NCBI GenBank assembly: GCA_024699855.1
Contig: JAMPIQ010000003.1
Location: 9,610,001-9,674,000, forward strand
DNA from: Aphelenchoides besseyi
Taxonomy: Eukaryota; Nematoda; Chromadorea; Rhabditida; Aphelenchoididae
Direction: 5' to 3'
Length of the DNA stretch: 64,000 nt
Shown: in pieces, positions 15,499 to 25,532 of the stretch
Layout of the letters: every line of letters begins with the position of its first letter
Position numbering within the stretch: position 1 is the stretch's first letter
Position numbers and translations under genes: made by a program
The notes under the pieces: model-generated
What the model was told of the DNA's origin: nothing
Seen by the model: only the letters and a program-made list of their open reading frames with translations
Databases searched by the model: none

Positions 15499-16152
15499 CA
15501 GGGTGGTTAAAAATGAACTCCCACTTTTTTCCCCGAAAAAAAAATTTTTGAAATGAAAAATTGGAAAAATCGGTTAGTTTTGTTAAATCGTTATGGGCTA
15601 CAGTAATCAAGAAAAAGCGAAGTTTGTTGGTGTGTTCATTGAGGAGGCGTACTGTTACGTCAAGTTTGTCAAACGAATTCGTCGTGATGCCGGAGATGAT
15701 GATGCTCGTAACCCCGATCGCAAAACCATCCAAAAATGGGTGGAAAACTTCTACGCCACTGGTTCAGTGCACGGCGAGCGCGGTATGCACAAGTCCAAGT
15801 GAGTTCGTATTTTGCTTTGTTTCCATTGCCCTTTAGATGTGTTCAAACCGCAGAAGCAATTGAAGATGTTTGAGCAGCGTTCGGGGCCAACCCACATCTT
15901 TCAACGAGTTGAAGACGGCAATCGTGGAAGCGGCCGACCAATTAAGACAAGATCGACCAATGCGCGAACGAGTCATGGCCAACTATCATCGGCGACTTCA
16001 AACCTGCCTGGATCGACAAGGGGGACAAGTGGAAATCCGATGAACTCATTACTGTTAATAAATTGTGATCTCGAAATGAAAACAGACCGATTTTTCATTT
16101 CAAAAAATTTTTTTTCGGGAAAAAAAGTGGGAGTTCATTTTTAACCACCCTG
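15499..16152. mobile_element. Internally deleted mariner-type DNA transposon (654 bp) with long terminal inverted repeats
   Basis: Both ends begin CAGGGTGGTTAAAAATGAAC in inverted orientation, and the match continues for about 60 bases. A TA dinucleotide flanks each end (15497-15498 and 16153-16154), the target-site duplication of Tc1/mariner elements. Inside, on the plus strand, a helix-turn-helix N-terminus is present (MGYSNQEKAKFVGVFIEEAY, then TIQKWVENFYATGSV). Near 15885-16030, in another frame, there is a mariner-like transposase C-terminus (FNELKTAIVEAADQ ... RERVMANYHRRLQTCLD). The DDE/DDD catalytic core that belongs between them is absent, so this is a non-autonomous deletion derivative. 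Confidence 0.85.
15593..16030 (+). pseudogene. Remnant transposase: N-terminal HTH plus C-terminal tail, catalytic core deleted
   Basis: The plus strand of the mariner element encodes a DNA-binding HTH start at 15593-15802, then, after a frame change, a stretch that ends like transposases of this group (NYHRRLQTCLDRQGGQVE). Mariner transposases are about 340-350 residues; only the first ~65 and last ~50 are represented here. Stop codons and frame changes separate the two parts, so no functional enzyme is expected. Confidence 0.7.
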
Positions 16153-16154
16153 TA

Positions 16155-16453
16155 GATCGAATCCAGGGGTAAAAGAAAAATGATAAAAAAGAACTCAATT
16201 TTATGGCGAAGTGAAATAATTTGCATGGAACGTAAAGATTATCTGAGACGGCGAACTTGTTATGCAGTGTGATCGTCTCGTCGTCAGCAAAAATAGGTTT
16301 TTATGGTGGGTGTTATAGAGCAGGAGCAACAAGAAAGTAGAATCCAGATCATTGACGAATCTTAATGTCTGATTAAAAACATCAATGTTACTTTAAAATT
16401 TGAACTCAGACTTAACATCCTTCTTCATTCTATGACACAATCCACTTAAGATA
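16155..16453. other. Intergenic DNA between mariner element and repeat copy A
   Basis: AT-rich. No coding frame, RNA gene or repeat could be supported. Confidence 0.3.
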
Positions 16454-16904
16454 AACTCTAAACCCTGTGAATATCAGCGGAATCCAATCAGCCAATAAGC
16501 CAAAATACACAACACCTCCCATTCCCTTGTATGACACGTCCATCGCGCCGATCGATGTATCTCGGAGAGTTGGGCCACAACCTACGCTCATATTGTACCA
16601 TCAGAAAGCCCGAAAGACTGACTATCTAACGTGTCTAAACTTGTAACCACCGGATACCCGTGAGAGGAATGAGAGCACTTCAAAGCCGAACAATTTGTCA
16701 AAAATCGCTCAAAATTGCAAAAGTTTGTGGAGTTCTTCCTGTTGATGATGGCGAGCTTTTATTTGGCAGACTAGTTACTCAACAGGTGAAAGTAAGATCT
16801 TGAACGTTTGGAGAGCAGAGGTTGACCGAGGGCAGAATTAAAGTCAAAACATACTCAGAAATCGCTGAAATTGAGCTGACTGTAAGAACAACGGTAATTG
16901 ATCT
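16454..16904 (+). repeat. Dispersed repeat, copy A (451 bp)
   Basis: By direct reading this stretch matches the reverse complement of 36237-36687 along its whole 451-base length, with no difference noticed. A third, diverged and shorter copy is at 61211-61457. Weak similarity continues beyond 16904 (TGTAATTTGCGCAC versus GGAATTTGCACAA), so the true unit may be longer. No terminal inverted repeats or target duplication are obvious. One frame (near 16670-16790) reads MRALQSRTICQKSLKIAKVC and on to GELLFGRLVTQQ, followed by a donor-like gtgaaagt, so it may carry exon-like sequence. Confidence 0.85.
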
Positions 16905-17345
16905 CCTGAGTTGTAATTTGCGCACAAAATACTACTTACAATTAGCTTTGTTTGCACTGTTTAATGCAAGACAATTGGTTAAGTGGTCTCAGAAATTGAG
17001 TTTGAAATCTTCTTGCTTACCTGATCTTCAAATTCAATTTTTTGACTTTTGGTTTACATCGAGAACACTTTCTTATAAACGCTTTGCCTAGACTTGCTGT
17101 TATTTTAACAGATTGAGTTTCTAGTCGTTGAAAACCACTATTCAATTTAACTGACTGACAGCAATTTTACTTGCAACAGTCAACTGCTATAATGAGCGGA
17201 AGATCGCTGGCAGTTCGCAAACTTGTGGGCGGAATCCGTGTTTTGTTTCTTCGAGTTTTTGTTGTTTTGATCGTCGAAATCGCAAGTTTCATTTCCGTAT
17301 AATTCGATCGCGTTTAGTACACTGATTGTTCGCTCAACCGGAATC
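16905..17345. other. Upstream region of TIMM13
   Basis: The first ~60 bases are weakly similar to the flank of repeat copy B. The remainder holds no supported coding frame and includes the TIMM13 promoter and 5'UTR. Confidence 0.35.
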
Positions 17346-17753
17346 ATGGATCAGCTCTTGGATTTGGAGGCCTTGAACAAGTTGACTCCCGAGCAACAGG
17401 AGAAGGTTTGCGTGTTCCTTTTCCATTTGGAATTCATTTGATCTCAAGGTTCTTCAAGGTGTTCGTCAACAAGCTGCCATTCTACATGCTCAAACGCTGA
17501 TCACCGACCTGTCGGACAAGTGCATTTCGAAGTGCATTCCAACACCCGGTTCGACGTTGGGCGGCAGCGAGAAGCAGTGTCTTCAGCGATGTATGGATCG
17601 TTTCGTGGAGTCGTGGAATCTTGGTGAGTGTGTTTGACTTTCCTCAAAGTTCATGATCGGGTTGTAGTGTCGTCGACGTTGCAAAAACGTCTCCAACAGG
17701 AGTTGGCATCAAACACAAGTGGCGACTTTGGTGTTGGTCCGAGTTTCAGTTGA
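17346..17753 (+). CDS. TIMM13: Mitochondrial import chaperone Tim13
   Basis: Small Tim chaperone of the intermembrane space that, with Tim8, escorts hydrophobic precursors to the TIM22 and SAM complexes. Exons 17346-17405, 17449-17623 and 17668-17753 give 106 residues. The twin CX3C signature is complete: CISKC ... CLQRC, with the spacer [13 protein letters not shown] and the following MDRFVESWN matching Tim13 (MDRYMEAWN) better than Tim8, 9 or 10. The start [13 protein letters not shown] has no presequence, as expected for proteins imported by the Mia40 relay. Confidence 0.9.
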
Positions 17754-17864
17754 TTGAACGACAAATTTGCATCCTCCGCTCAACCGTTTGGATCACAGCA
17801 ATCGATTCACATTAGCTCAGTCTTCTTAGTAAGCAATTTCTTTGTTATTTTTGGTTGTCAGACG

Positions 17865-17870
17865 AATAAA
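17865..17870 (+). terminator. Polyadenylation signal of TIMM13
   Basis: AATAAA about 110 bases after the stop; the convergent LEA gene ends at 18090. Confidence 0.55.
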
Positions 17871-18089
17871 TATGTTGAGTTTCTATTTCTTTTTTATTTT
17901 GAGTCGTTAATTCAGGAGTATTATACAAGAAATCAAAGTTAATTGCCACATTTGTTTATTACGAAGCGGTCCAAATAGGCCGGCAAGACATTCTATACAA
18001 CGAAATGTGGCTAAGGATACAAAGACAAAAAGGAGGACACGAAGAGATGTAACGGATAAACTAATTTAAGACGTGAAGTCGATCGATGC

Positions 18090-18741
18090 TTAGTTTTTCA
18101 CTTTGTCGCGGGCATTTTTGATAGTGTCTTTGGCAGCTTCCTTGTACTCCTGAAATAGATATCAGTTGAAGTGTAACAGTTAAAAAAAACTTACCGCCGA
18201 TTTGCCTGCTCCCTTCTCCTTGATGCTTTGCGCTTGTTTCTTGGCTTCGTTGGCGGCATCCGAAGCAGATTCTTTGGCCTTGCTCCACGCATCGCTTGCC
18301 TTTTCCTGAAAATAGTTGATTGATTAACAACCCCAGATGTTGTTGCATTACTTTGGCTGACTCAGCGGCATCACGTGCTCCCTCTTTTCCCTGAGGTTTC
18401 AAACAGTTACTTGTCAATTGATTTATTTGTTTACCTGTTCCTTGTATCCAACCGCCGCTTCCTTGGCACTTTGAGCGGCTTCTTTTGCGCTTTGGACTGC
18501 ATCTCCGGTTTTCTCCTGAAAATTTGGATTCCAAAGCACTTTGATCGCTTGTTCTTACCTTAACACTCTCAGCTGCGTCTTGAGCAACGTCCTTCGTTTT
18601 TTCCCAAGCGTTGGTGACGGTTTCTTTAACCTTGTCCATGGTCGACTTTCCGCCGCTGTTTCCAGTGGCCGATGCCATGGCGCTCAACGAGAATGGACGG
18701 CGAGTAGCCATAACGAACGGAGTAACGATGAACTTGGACAT
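18090..18741 (-). CDS. LEA-like (group 3) protein with mitochondrial-type leader
   Basis: Five exons on the minus strand (18559-18741, 18435-18515, 18352-18390, 18195-18305, 18090-18149) join to 157 residues. After about 30 residues (MSKFIVTPFVMATRRPFSLS), basic, hydroxylated and without acidic residues, like a mitochondrial targeting peptide, the rest is a soluble amphipathic repeat rich in Ala, Lys, Glu and Asp with the 11-mer flavour of group 3 LEA proteins (VTNAWEKTKDVAQDAAESVK, SDAWSKAKESASDAANEAKK). Such proteins protect proteins and membranes during drying. The Trp in the repeated AW-K segments recurs once per unit. The targeting prediction is inference; localisation could also be cytosolic. 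Confidence 0.8.
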
Positions 18742-19733
18742 TTTTTGGGAGATTTGTTGATAGCTGAAAGAATTTGAATTACAAACTCAATGAACAATAT
18801 AAACACGATAATCCCGATGGTCAACTATTGAAATGGAGGTCAACCATTCAGTCATTCAACAATTCAACAAGCTGGAACCGCCGAGTTGGAAGCAAAATGA
18901 AAAGTCGATTGCGTGATCAGACAGACCGACAACTCGTAAACAACAATAAGAAGCCAACAAATGAGCAGCGAAGACGTGGCAGTTCGTTCAAATGGAGACT
19001 GTAACTTTTGATCCAAATAGTCACCATTGAACAGTTCGGAAACATTTTTGAGGATCATTCGTGTAGACTTTTGGGTACATTGATTTGTTAACCAAAACAC
19101 TGAATGATACCAGGCGGACGTATAGACGAGAATACGAACTGAGAATGCTGAGCGAGTTGTTGTTTTCGACCGAAGTCGACATCAATGCTCCGCCCCACTT
19201 TTTTCGAAAACCAAAGATCTCTTCAATGGCTGGAAAGTGGTAAACAAGCGGGCAGAGAGAACGAAGAGCGGGACAGAGAGAGTGGCGGACTAGTCACGAC
19301 GTGGTGGCCTTCTCCGGGACGCACAATTTTGAAGAGAAAATAACCACGCGGCGTAACCGAAAAAACAACAACAACCTTCTGCTGTTTCTCTCTGTAGCTT
19401 CAGAACAAAAACACGAAACCGACTGGTCGTCTCGAAGAGAACGAACGTTTTGAGGACGTTCGACCGTTTGTCTTCGCGATCGAACGAAGCTTCTCGAGCG
19501 ATTTGGACAACGTCGTTGAGTTGTAAACAAACGTCCGTTGGCTGATTGTTGGATTAGTTGATCGAAAGAACACGTGTCTTAACGAGCAAACGACATTTTG
19601 GTATTCGAAAAGTGTATTCAATGAGAACCAGTGACCTGAGAGAAAGTTTATTGTTTCAATTACCAGTAAATGAAATCGTAAAAAGTGATGATAACATTCG
19701 TATTTACAAGGAGATATCAATGATTGTTGCTTC
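18742..19733. other. Region between LEA and ATG14 genes
   Basis: About 1 kb without a supported gene; it should hold the LEA promoter. A partial heat-shock-element-like array (GAA-nn-TTC-nn-GAG) is at 19486-19498, too weak and too far away to call. Confidence 0.3.
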
Positions 19734-21422
19734 TCAACGCAGCACCGCATAATCCACACTAACCCAATCTTCCTCAATCTGCGAACGATATGCTCATTCA
19801 ATCGGACAGTTGACTCACCTGTTCGATACTGAACTCGTCTTCACGCTCTTCGTAGTTGATTTTATTGAATCTCTCGACCAACTGATGTTTTATTTGCTCG
19901 TTCAGAAGACCGCTAATCGAGTTGATCTGAAAGTTGAGGAGAAGTGTTAAGACAACTCATTTAGCAGCTACTTTGTTATTCTTGTGTAGCTCCTGAATCA
20001 AAATGAATAGATTGTTGAATGGAGATTGCAAACGAAGAACGTCGTTTGAGAGCCCAAAAGCAGCACACAACGCAATGACGTTCGTATTCAAACGATATTG
20101 ATCTGAAGCGAAAGAATCACCGGTCCATCGAGACCAAGTTGCCAAGTCTCGTACGGTGAAACGATACGGCAAATTAAAGTCCAATAAAATGGCCATCGAG
20201 CTTGTGAATTGAGTTAAATATGTGAGAGCAGCGAATGCCGGTTGAGCTCGCGACGATAAGACCAAAGCGGAGCCGGCGATGAGCTCCGACTCCAACGGAT
20301 GATATTCGCTATTATCGCGAGCTTCACAACCATTGATCTTGAGTTTGAATAGAAGGATAAACGAGTTTTAATTATTACCGTGAAATAGTAGTTTTTCACT
20401 GGTGGCCACGATTTAACGGTCGTAGCCATCTGTTTAATGGGCTGAGTCGAAGCGACAAGACCGGTAATCACACTCGTCACGGTACTCGGAATCGACCGTT
20501 GTTTCTCGGTGGTTAGTTCAAATTTTTTGATTGGAATGTAATGATCGAGTAGAATCGTAAGAAAGCGCACGTACTGAAAGTTCTAAAAACAAAAGTTCTC
20601 GTTTACAACCCACTGGTTTCAAACCTTGTTTTCCAATTCTTGTAGCGTCAATCGAAGCCTATCGTTCTCTTGATTGTTCTTTTGAATTCGAATCGCGTGG
20701 CTGACGGATTTCCTCTGAATAAGCGAACATTGTACACAAACAGAAGAAGAAACAAACTTCTAAAGTCGACACATTCTTTACGAATTTGCTCGTGCGAGCT
20801 TTCAGAACCAAAAGTTGTCGTTTGAGTCTCGTAATGCTTTCGGTTTTGGCGGTAATCGCCGCACTTGTCTCCCGTATTGTTCGTTGTTTTGCGTGAAGAT
20901 CCGATTGGTATCGCATCTGAAAGGAAGTTGGTTTGTGAACGCGAAAGAAACAAACCTCCACTTGAAGTTCCTGATCAATTTGAGTGCAGATTTCTGCTTT
21001 TCGCAAATAGAATTCACGGTTCACGTCCCGAAGTTTGTGTAGACCCATTTTCTGTGTAGCACATTTTGCGCAGCATAACTCGCAATGTAAACGACATGAA
21101 GGACAACGAAGAGGTTGGACGGGACTTGAATGTTGAGGGTAATCGATGGAATCGAATCACTTACTTCAAACTCAAAGTTGAATGAAAACTGCCGGCCGGC
21201 TGACTGTCAATTCGATGCAGAACACCGAACGGTCGTTGCACATCGAAACCGATTCCAAGATGTTGGAGCGGCGATTCGGCGCGCCAGCTCGTCGGATTCA
21301 CAATCAAAGCGCCCGTTCCGGCCGGTGCTATAAACAGAAGAATAAGAGAATTCGAATGGGAAAATAAACAGACCCGATCCAACTTTTAACAGTTTCGGTG
21401 GTGACGAACGATGAACGGACAT
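19734..21422 (-). CDS. ATG14: ATG14 (Barkor/Vps38 family), autophagy-specific PI3-kinase complex subunit
   Basis: Subunit that targets the VPS34-VPS15-Beclin 1 complex to autophagosome formation sites. The spliced minus strand shows the N-terminal cysteine cluster of ATG14 (CPSCRLHCELCCAKC, then DVNREFYLRKAEIC), a coiled coil (SAAITAKTESITRLKRQLLV), and the C-terminal domain with LTYLTQFTSSMAILLDFNLPY and YRLNTNVIALCAAFGLS, matching the order in ATG14 and its relative UVRAG. The Cys cluster favours ATG14. The last exon reads IEEDWVSVDYAVLR and stops at 19734. The start at ATG 21422 is provisional: coding-like sequence continues upstream (CEAETLWKV at about 21510-21530), and an acceptor (ttgcag) lies about 20 bases before it. 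Confidence 0.75.
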
Positions 21423-21994
21423 TTTGCCGAAGATACCCGACTGCAAATGCAGAGGCTCTGGAAGCTTAAGATTGAAAACCAAACAGTGGAAATAAAGCTC
21501 ACCACTTTCCACAGCGTCTCTGCTTCACATGGGTCGAGGTCGTAGCGCTGAGTTCACTTTTCAGTCGAAAACTCGGAAACTTTTCGATCACAAGGTTTTG
21601 CGAATGGCCGTTTGGTTGGCGAGCAAAATTGACGTTCGACCGTCGAGTTCGTCTCAAAAGGAAAGTCGTCGACGTTCAACAACGGGAGTTTTTTTGGTGA
21701 TTTTTGACGACGATCGAAACCAAAGAAACAGTGGTTTTAGCGATTTCGACAATGTTGATTTGCTCGAAATTTGGCTTAACAATCTGAAGCTTTTCCTGCC
21801 AATTCGATGGCATTGAAGTGGCGTGAAGCGTGTTTTGCAGCTGCTCATTTGCTCGCCTACTAATTAAAACCACTACGCGGTTTCTGATGCACGAAATTTC
21901 TGTTTTTTGGGATTAAAACTTGGTTTTTTCAGACTCGGTTTTTATCATTACGTTAACGGATTATCAATTCAAACGACGAAAAGTCGACGATACG

Positions 21995-24950
21995 ATGGTG
22001 AACGTGGACAGCGGTCAACAGGACACGTCGATGGAAGTTGAGACTCCGACAGAGCCATTGAGCGATGGCACGTTGCAGTCGCCGTCGTTGTCGACACGCG
22101 TCTTTAAAGACGAGTGCATGTACTGCTTCCACACGCCGTTCTTCAAGGGCGGCATCTACGTTTGTCTTCATCACTTCGTCGGCTTGTGCGCCAATCACGT
22201 CGCCGAGTACGCGGAGACCAACGGATCGCGCTTCTTCTTGCGAATTCAGAAGTTCAAAGTCAAACGCGAAGAAGCGCCGGGCCTCGGTGAAAACAAAGTG
22301 AGTTTGAAGTCTTTACTCAGTGGTTTCGATTGGCAATTTCAGTTGATGATCAAAATCGACAAGGAAGAGATCGAAGAGAAGAACACGGTGGTTGTGGCGC
22401 CGCACTTCGATTCGGACATTCCAGTCAACGAGCAGTCGATGGACGAGCAGTTCTTTCGCATGGTTCAATCGGTCATTCGTCATACCAGTGCTACAGTACA
22501 AGACCAAGTGAACGCTGGTGTTTCTGATTGGGATGGATCGGAGCGAAAAGTTTTGCCAGACGCGGAAAATTGGGTTCAACTCGAAACGGACAAGCAGATT
22601 CCGTATTCCGGTTGGGTTTGTGTAAGTTTTCCTCTCACTCGTATTGTTGGTTTTATTGTTTTGTTTTTTAGGAAGAACCAAACTGCGGCTTAACCGAGAA
22701 CCTATGGCTCAACTTGACTGATGGAGTGATCAAATGTGGTCGAGCGCAGTACATTGCCGAAGGGAAGTTGACTAAAGGTGCGAACTCACGATCTTGTTCA
22801 ATTTGAAATGAGAATCTTTCAGGAAACAGTCACGCGAAGTTCCACGCCGAAAACTCGGGCTTTACGCTGTTGGTCAAATTGGGAACGATCGAAAACGGTG
22901 ATGCAGATGTCTTTAACTACGCCGACAACGAGTCAGTTCGTGATCCATGTCTGCGACAGCATTTGGCGCATTTCGGTTTGGATATTGACAAGTTTAAGAA
23001 AACGGAGAAGTCAACATTCGAATTGGAGTTGGACATGAACCAGAAATGGGAGTGGTCGCGTTGTCAAGAAGATGGTGTAACGTTGGAGAATGTCTACGGC
23101 AGCGGTTTCTCGGGTCTTATCAACATTGGAAGTTCGTGTTATATCAACTCGGTAAGATCAAATGACATTTGTTTGGACCCGAAATGTTTTAGGTTCTTCA
23201 AACTCTGCTTCTGGATCCCTCTTTCATTGACGCTTACCTCCAACAGTTCAACACGAAACTGTCGCCTCGCACGCTGGCCGAAAATCACGAAAACTTTAAC
23301 TTCCAATTAACCAAAGTCATTCATTCTTTAGTCAGTGGAGAGTACGCAAAAGTGAGTTTGAACTTCAATCACAATGATTGTTCATTTTATAGGAGGGTTT
23401 CGAATTCAATGGAATTAAGCCCGTCCAATTCCGTCGAATCGCCGGCCGTGGACATCCCGAATTCTCAACTGGACGTCAACAAGATGCCGAGGAATACATT
23501 CGGTAAGTGATGTGATTATTTGTCTTAATCAAACCGACTTTCAGATATCTGTTCAATAAAATCGAAGAGACTTTGCCGGTCGAACAAAATCCCGTTGATG
23601 ACTTTCGTTTCAAGGTTGTCAAACGTTTTCAAGACGTTGCATCGGGAAAGGTTCGGTACGAAGAGAACGAAGAAACGATCTTGGCGCTTCCGATTCCAAA
23701 GAACAGATTACGTGACGCCGAAGCCCCGAATGATGTTGAGGTTGGTTCTTAGATTTAAGGTGACAAATTTAACTTAATCGTGTAGTTGCCACAATCGATT
23801 GCCGTTGGTCCGCTGCCAAAACCACCGCGCAAAACAATCGACTTGGATGTTTTGATCGAACACTACGCAGCCGTTCAGTTCATCTCCGGCTTCATTTCGC
23901 CAATAACACAGCGGCCCGATGGAGCGTGTCAGTCGTTCAGTTTAAAGACCTTTCCAAACTTCTTGCTTCTTCAAGTAAGTGCCTTCGAATTGATTTCTTT
24001 ATGTTCTTTGATGCTTGCAGATCAGTCGTTATGAACACGACGAAAACTTTGTTCCACACAAATTAGACGTGGACGTGAATGTTCCGGACGAGTTGAATTT
24101 GGAGCGTTTGCGTTCGCACGGTCTTCAGCCGGGAGAAGAGCTCTTGCCCGAGAGTGTGGAAACGCCGGCGGCTGGAGCACCGCGAAAACCCGAAGGTCCA
24201 CAATTGAACGAAACGTACATTAGACAAGTGAGTTTTTAATTGTTAACCAATTCATATGGTCGGCGATTTTAGTTGATGGACATGGGAATCGACCGTCGAA
24301 TGGCCGAAACCGCGGTCTTTCAAACCAATAACCGAAGTCCCGATGAAGCCACCGAGTGGGTTTTCGCTCACATGGAAGATCCGAACATTGAACAGTTGCA
24401 TCCCGATCAAGAGTCTCAAAGAGCGGAACGTCAAACCGCCGGAGCTGACAGTTCGAGAAGCGAGTTGGAAGCGAAAGTCAACGAATTGGTTGGAATGTTA
24501 GGTATCACGGCTCATCAAGCACGTTTTGCGCTCCAACGTTCGAACAACGATTCAAATGCGGCCGCTGAATGGTACTTTATGAACATGGACAATATTCCAA
24601 CGGTCGAGCAACTGAAAGTCGAAGAAGAACGTGAACGTCAAGAACGAGAAGTGAGTTGACGGAATGAATGAAAACGAATAAAAGATTGGTGTCTTTAGGC
24701 TCAAATGGAACACGATCGCAATCAACAGCCGCCGATTAAACGCGAAAAGAAGTTCCACGATGGTCCACCGACGTATCAACTTCGTGGCTTTATCACTCAC
24801 ATGGGCAATTCACCGCACTCTGGTCACTATGTCGCTCATCTCAAACGCAACGGCAAATGGTATTTGTACAACGACGAAAAAGTGGCCGTATCGCAGAACC
24901 CTCCGAAGAGTCTCGGTTATATTTATTTGTATGAACGTGTTACCAGTTAG
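21995..24950 (+). CDS. USP5: Ubiquitin carboxyl-terminal hydrolase 5 (isopeptidase T)
   Basis: Deubiquitinase that takes apart unanchored polyubiquitin chains. Eleven exons (first 21995-22297, last 24699-24950) join to 835 residues, matching human USP5 (about 835-858). In order: a cryptic UBP-type finger (RVFKDECMYCFHTP), the ZnF-UBP that reads the free ubiquitin tail (EEPNCGLTENLWLNLTDG, then FHAENSGF), the catalytic Cys box (SGLINIGSSCYINSVLQ), FQDVASGKVRYEE, two UBA domains (YIRQLMDMGIDRRMAETAVF and VNELVGMLGITAHQARFALQ), and the catalytic His box (HMGNSPHSGHYVAHLKRNG). The Cys box has Ser-Ser-Cys where Asn-Ser-Cys is common, but the oxyanion-hole Asn (GLIN) is kept. The start gives a 36-residue leader before the finger, as in the family. 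Confidence 0.95.
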
Positions 24951-25532
24951 ATGTCCTCCCAAAAAACTCCCGCTGTTATCTCTTCTAACACCCCGTTTTT
25001 GTTGCTCATTTGTAAACGAAAAGATTTTCTAACCTCATAGTGTTTTCGGTCCTGTTCACGATATCGACTATTTGAAAGACATGGAATGTCGAATCGTCCA
25101 AAATCTCGTTTCTGTTTGAAGATAAACCAAATTCATTGAAGAACATTAATTTATTAGTCGATTGAAAAGCCAAAAGAGTTCCAAAGAGAAACATAGTGAG
25201 CTGTTGAGTGAATTTGGTGGGAAGAAATGAGAAGTGGGATAAATGAAGAGATCAAAAAGTCCACTACTTTTTATCATGACAAGTTCGAAGATGCGTGCGA
25301 GAAGAGAGAAGGAACAATTTTGAATCACCGAGTTAAGTGCGAAAAGCAAACGATTACGAGAAGTGTGTTATTGCTGAATCGAAAGGCCGAATAGGTTATT
25401 GCGCGTAAAGCGAACATACCAACTGACTTATTTCTCTCTTATTTCATTAACTATCATCACGACAACAACAAGAAATCTTTGAGAAAAACATGAAGAATCG
25501 AAATGAGACACATAAATACGAATGAGAAGAAA
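24951..25532. other. Convergent 3' flanks of USP5 and PIP5K
   Basis: AT-rich untranslated or intergenic DNA between two convergent genes; no coding frame is supported. Confidence 0.4.

Noticed and set aside
19486..19498. Heat-shock element upstream of the LEA gene
   Set aside because: One of three units is imperfect and it is about 750 bases from the gene.
21529..21816. 95-codon plus-strand open frame upstream of USP5
   Set aside because: No domain; lies in the region where ATG14 (minus) may extend and in the USP5 leader.
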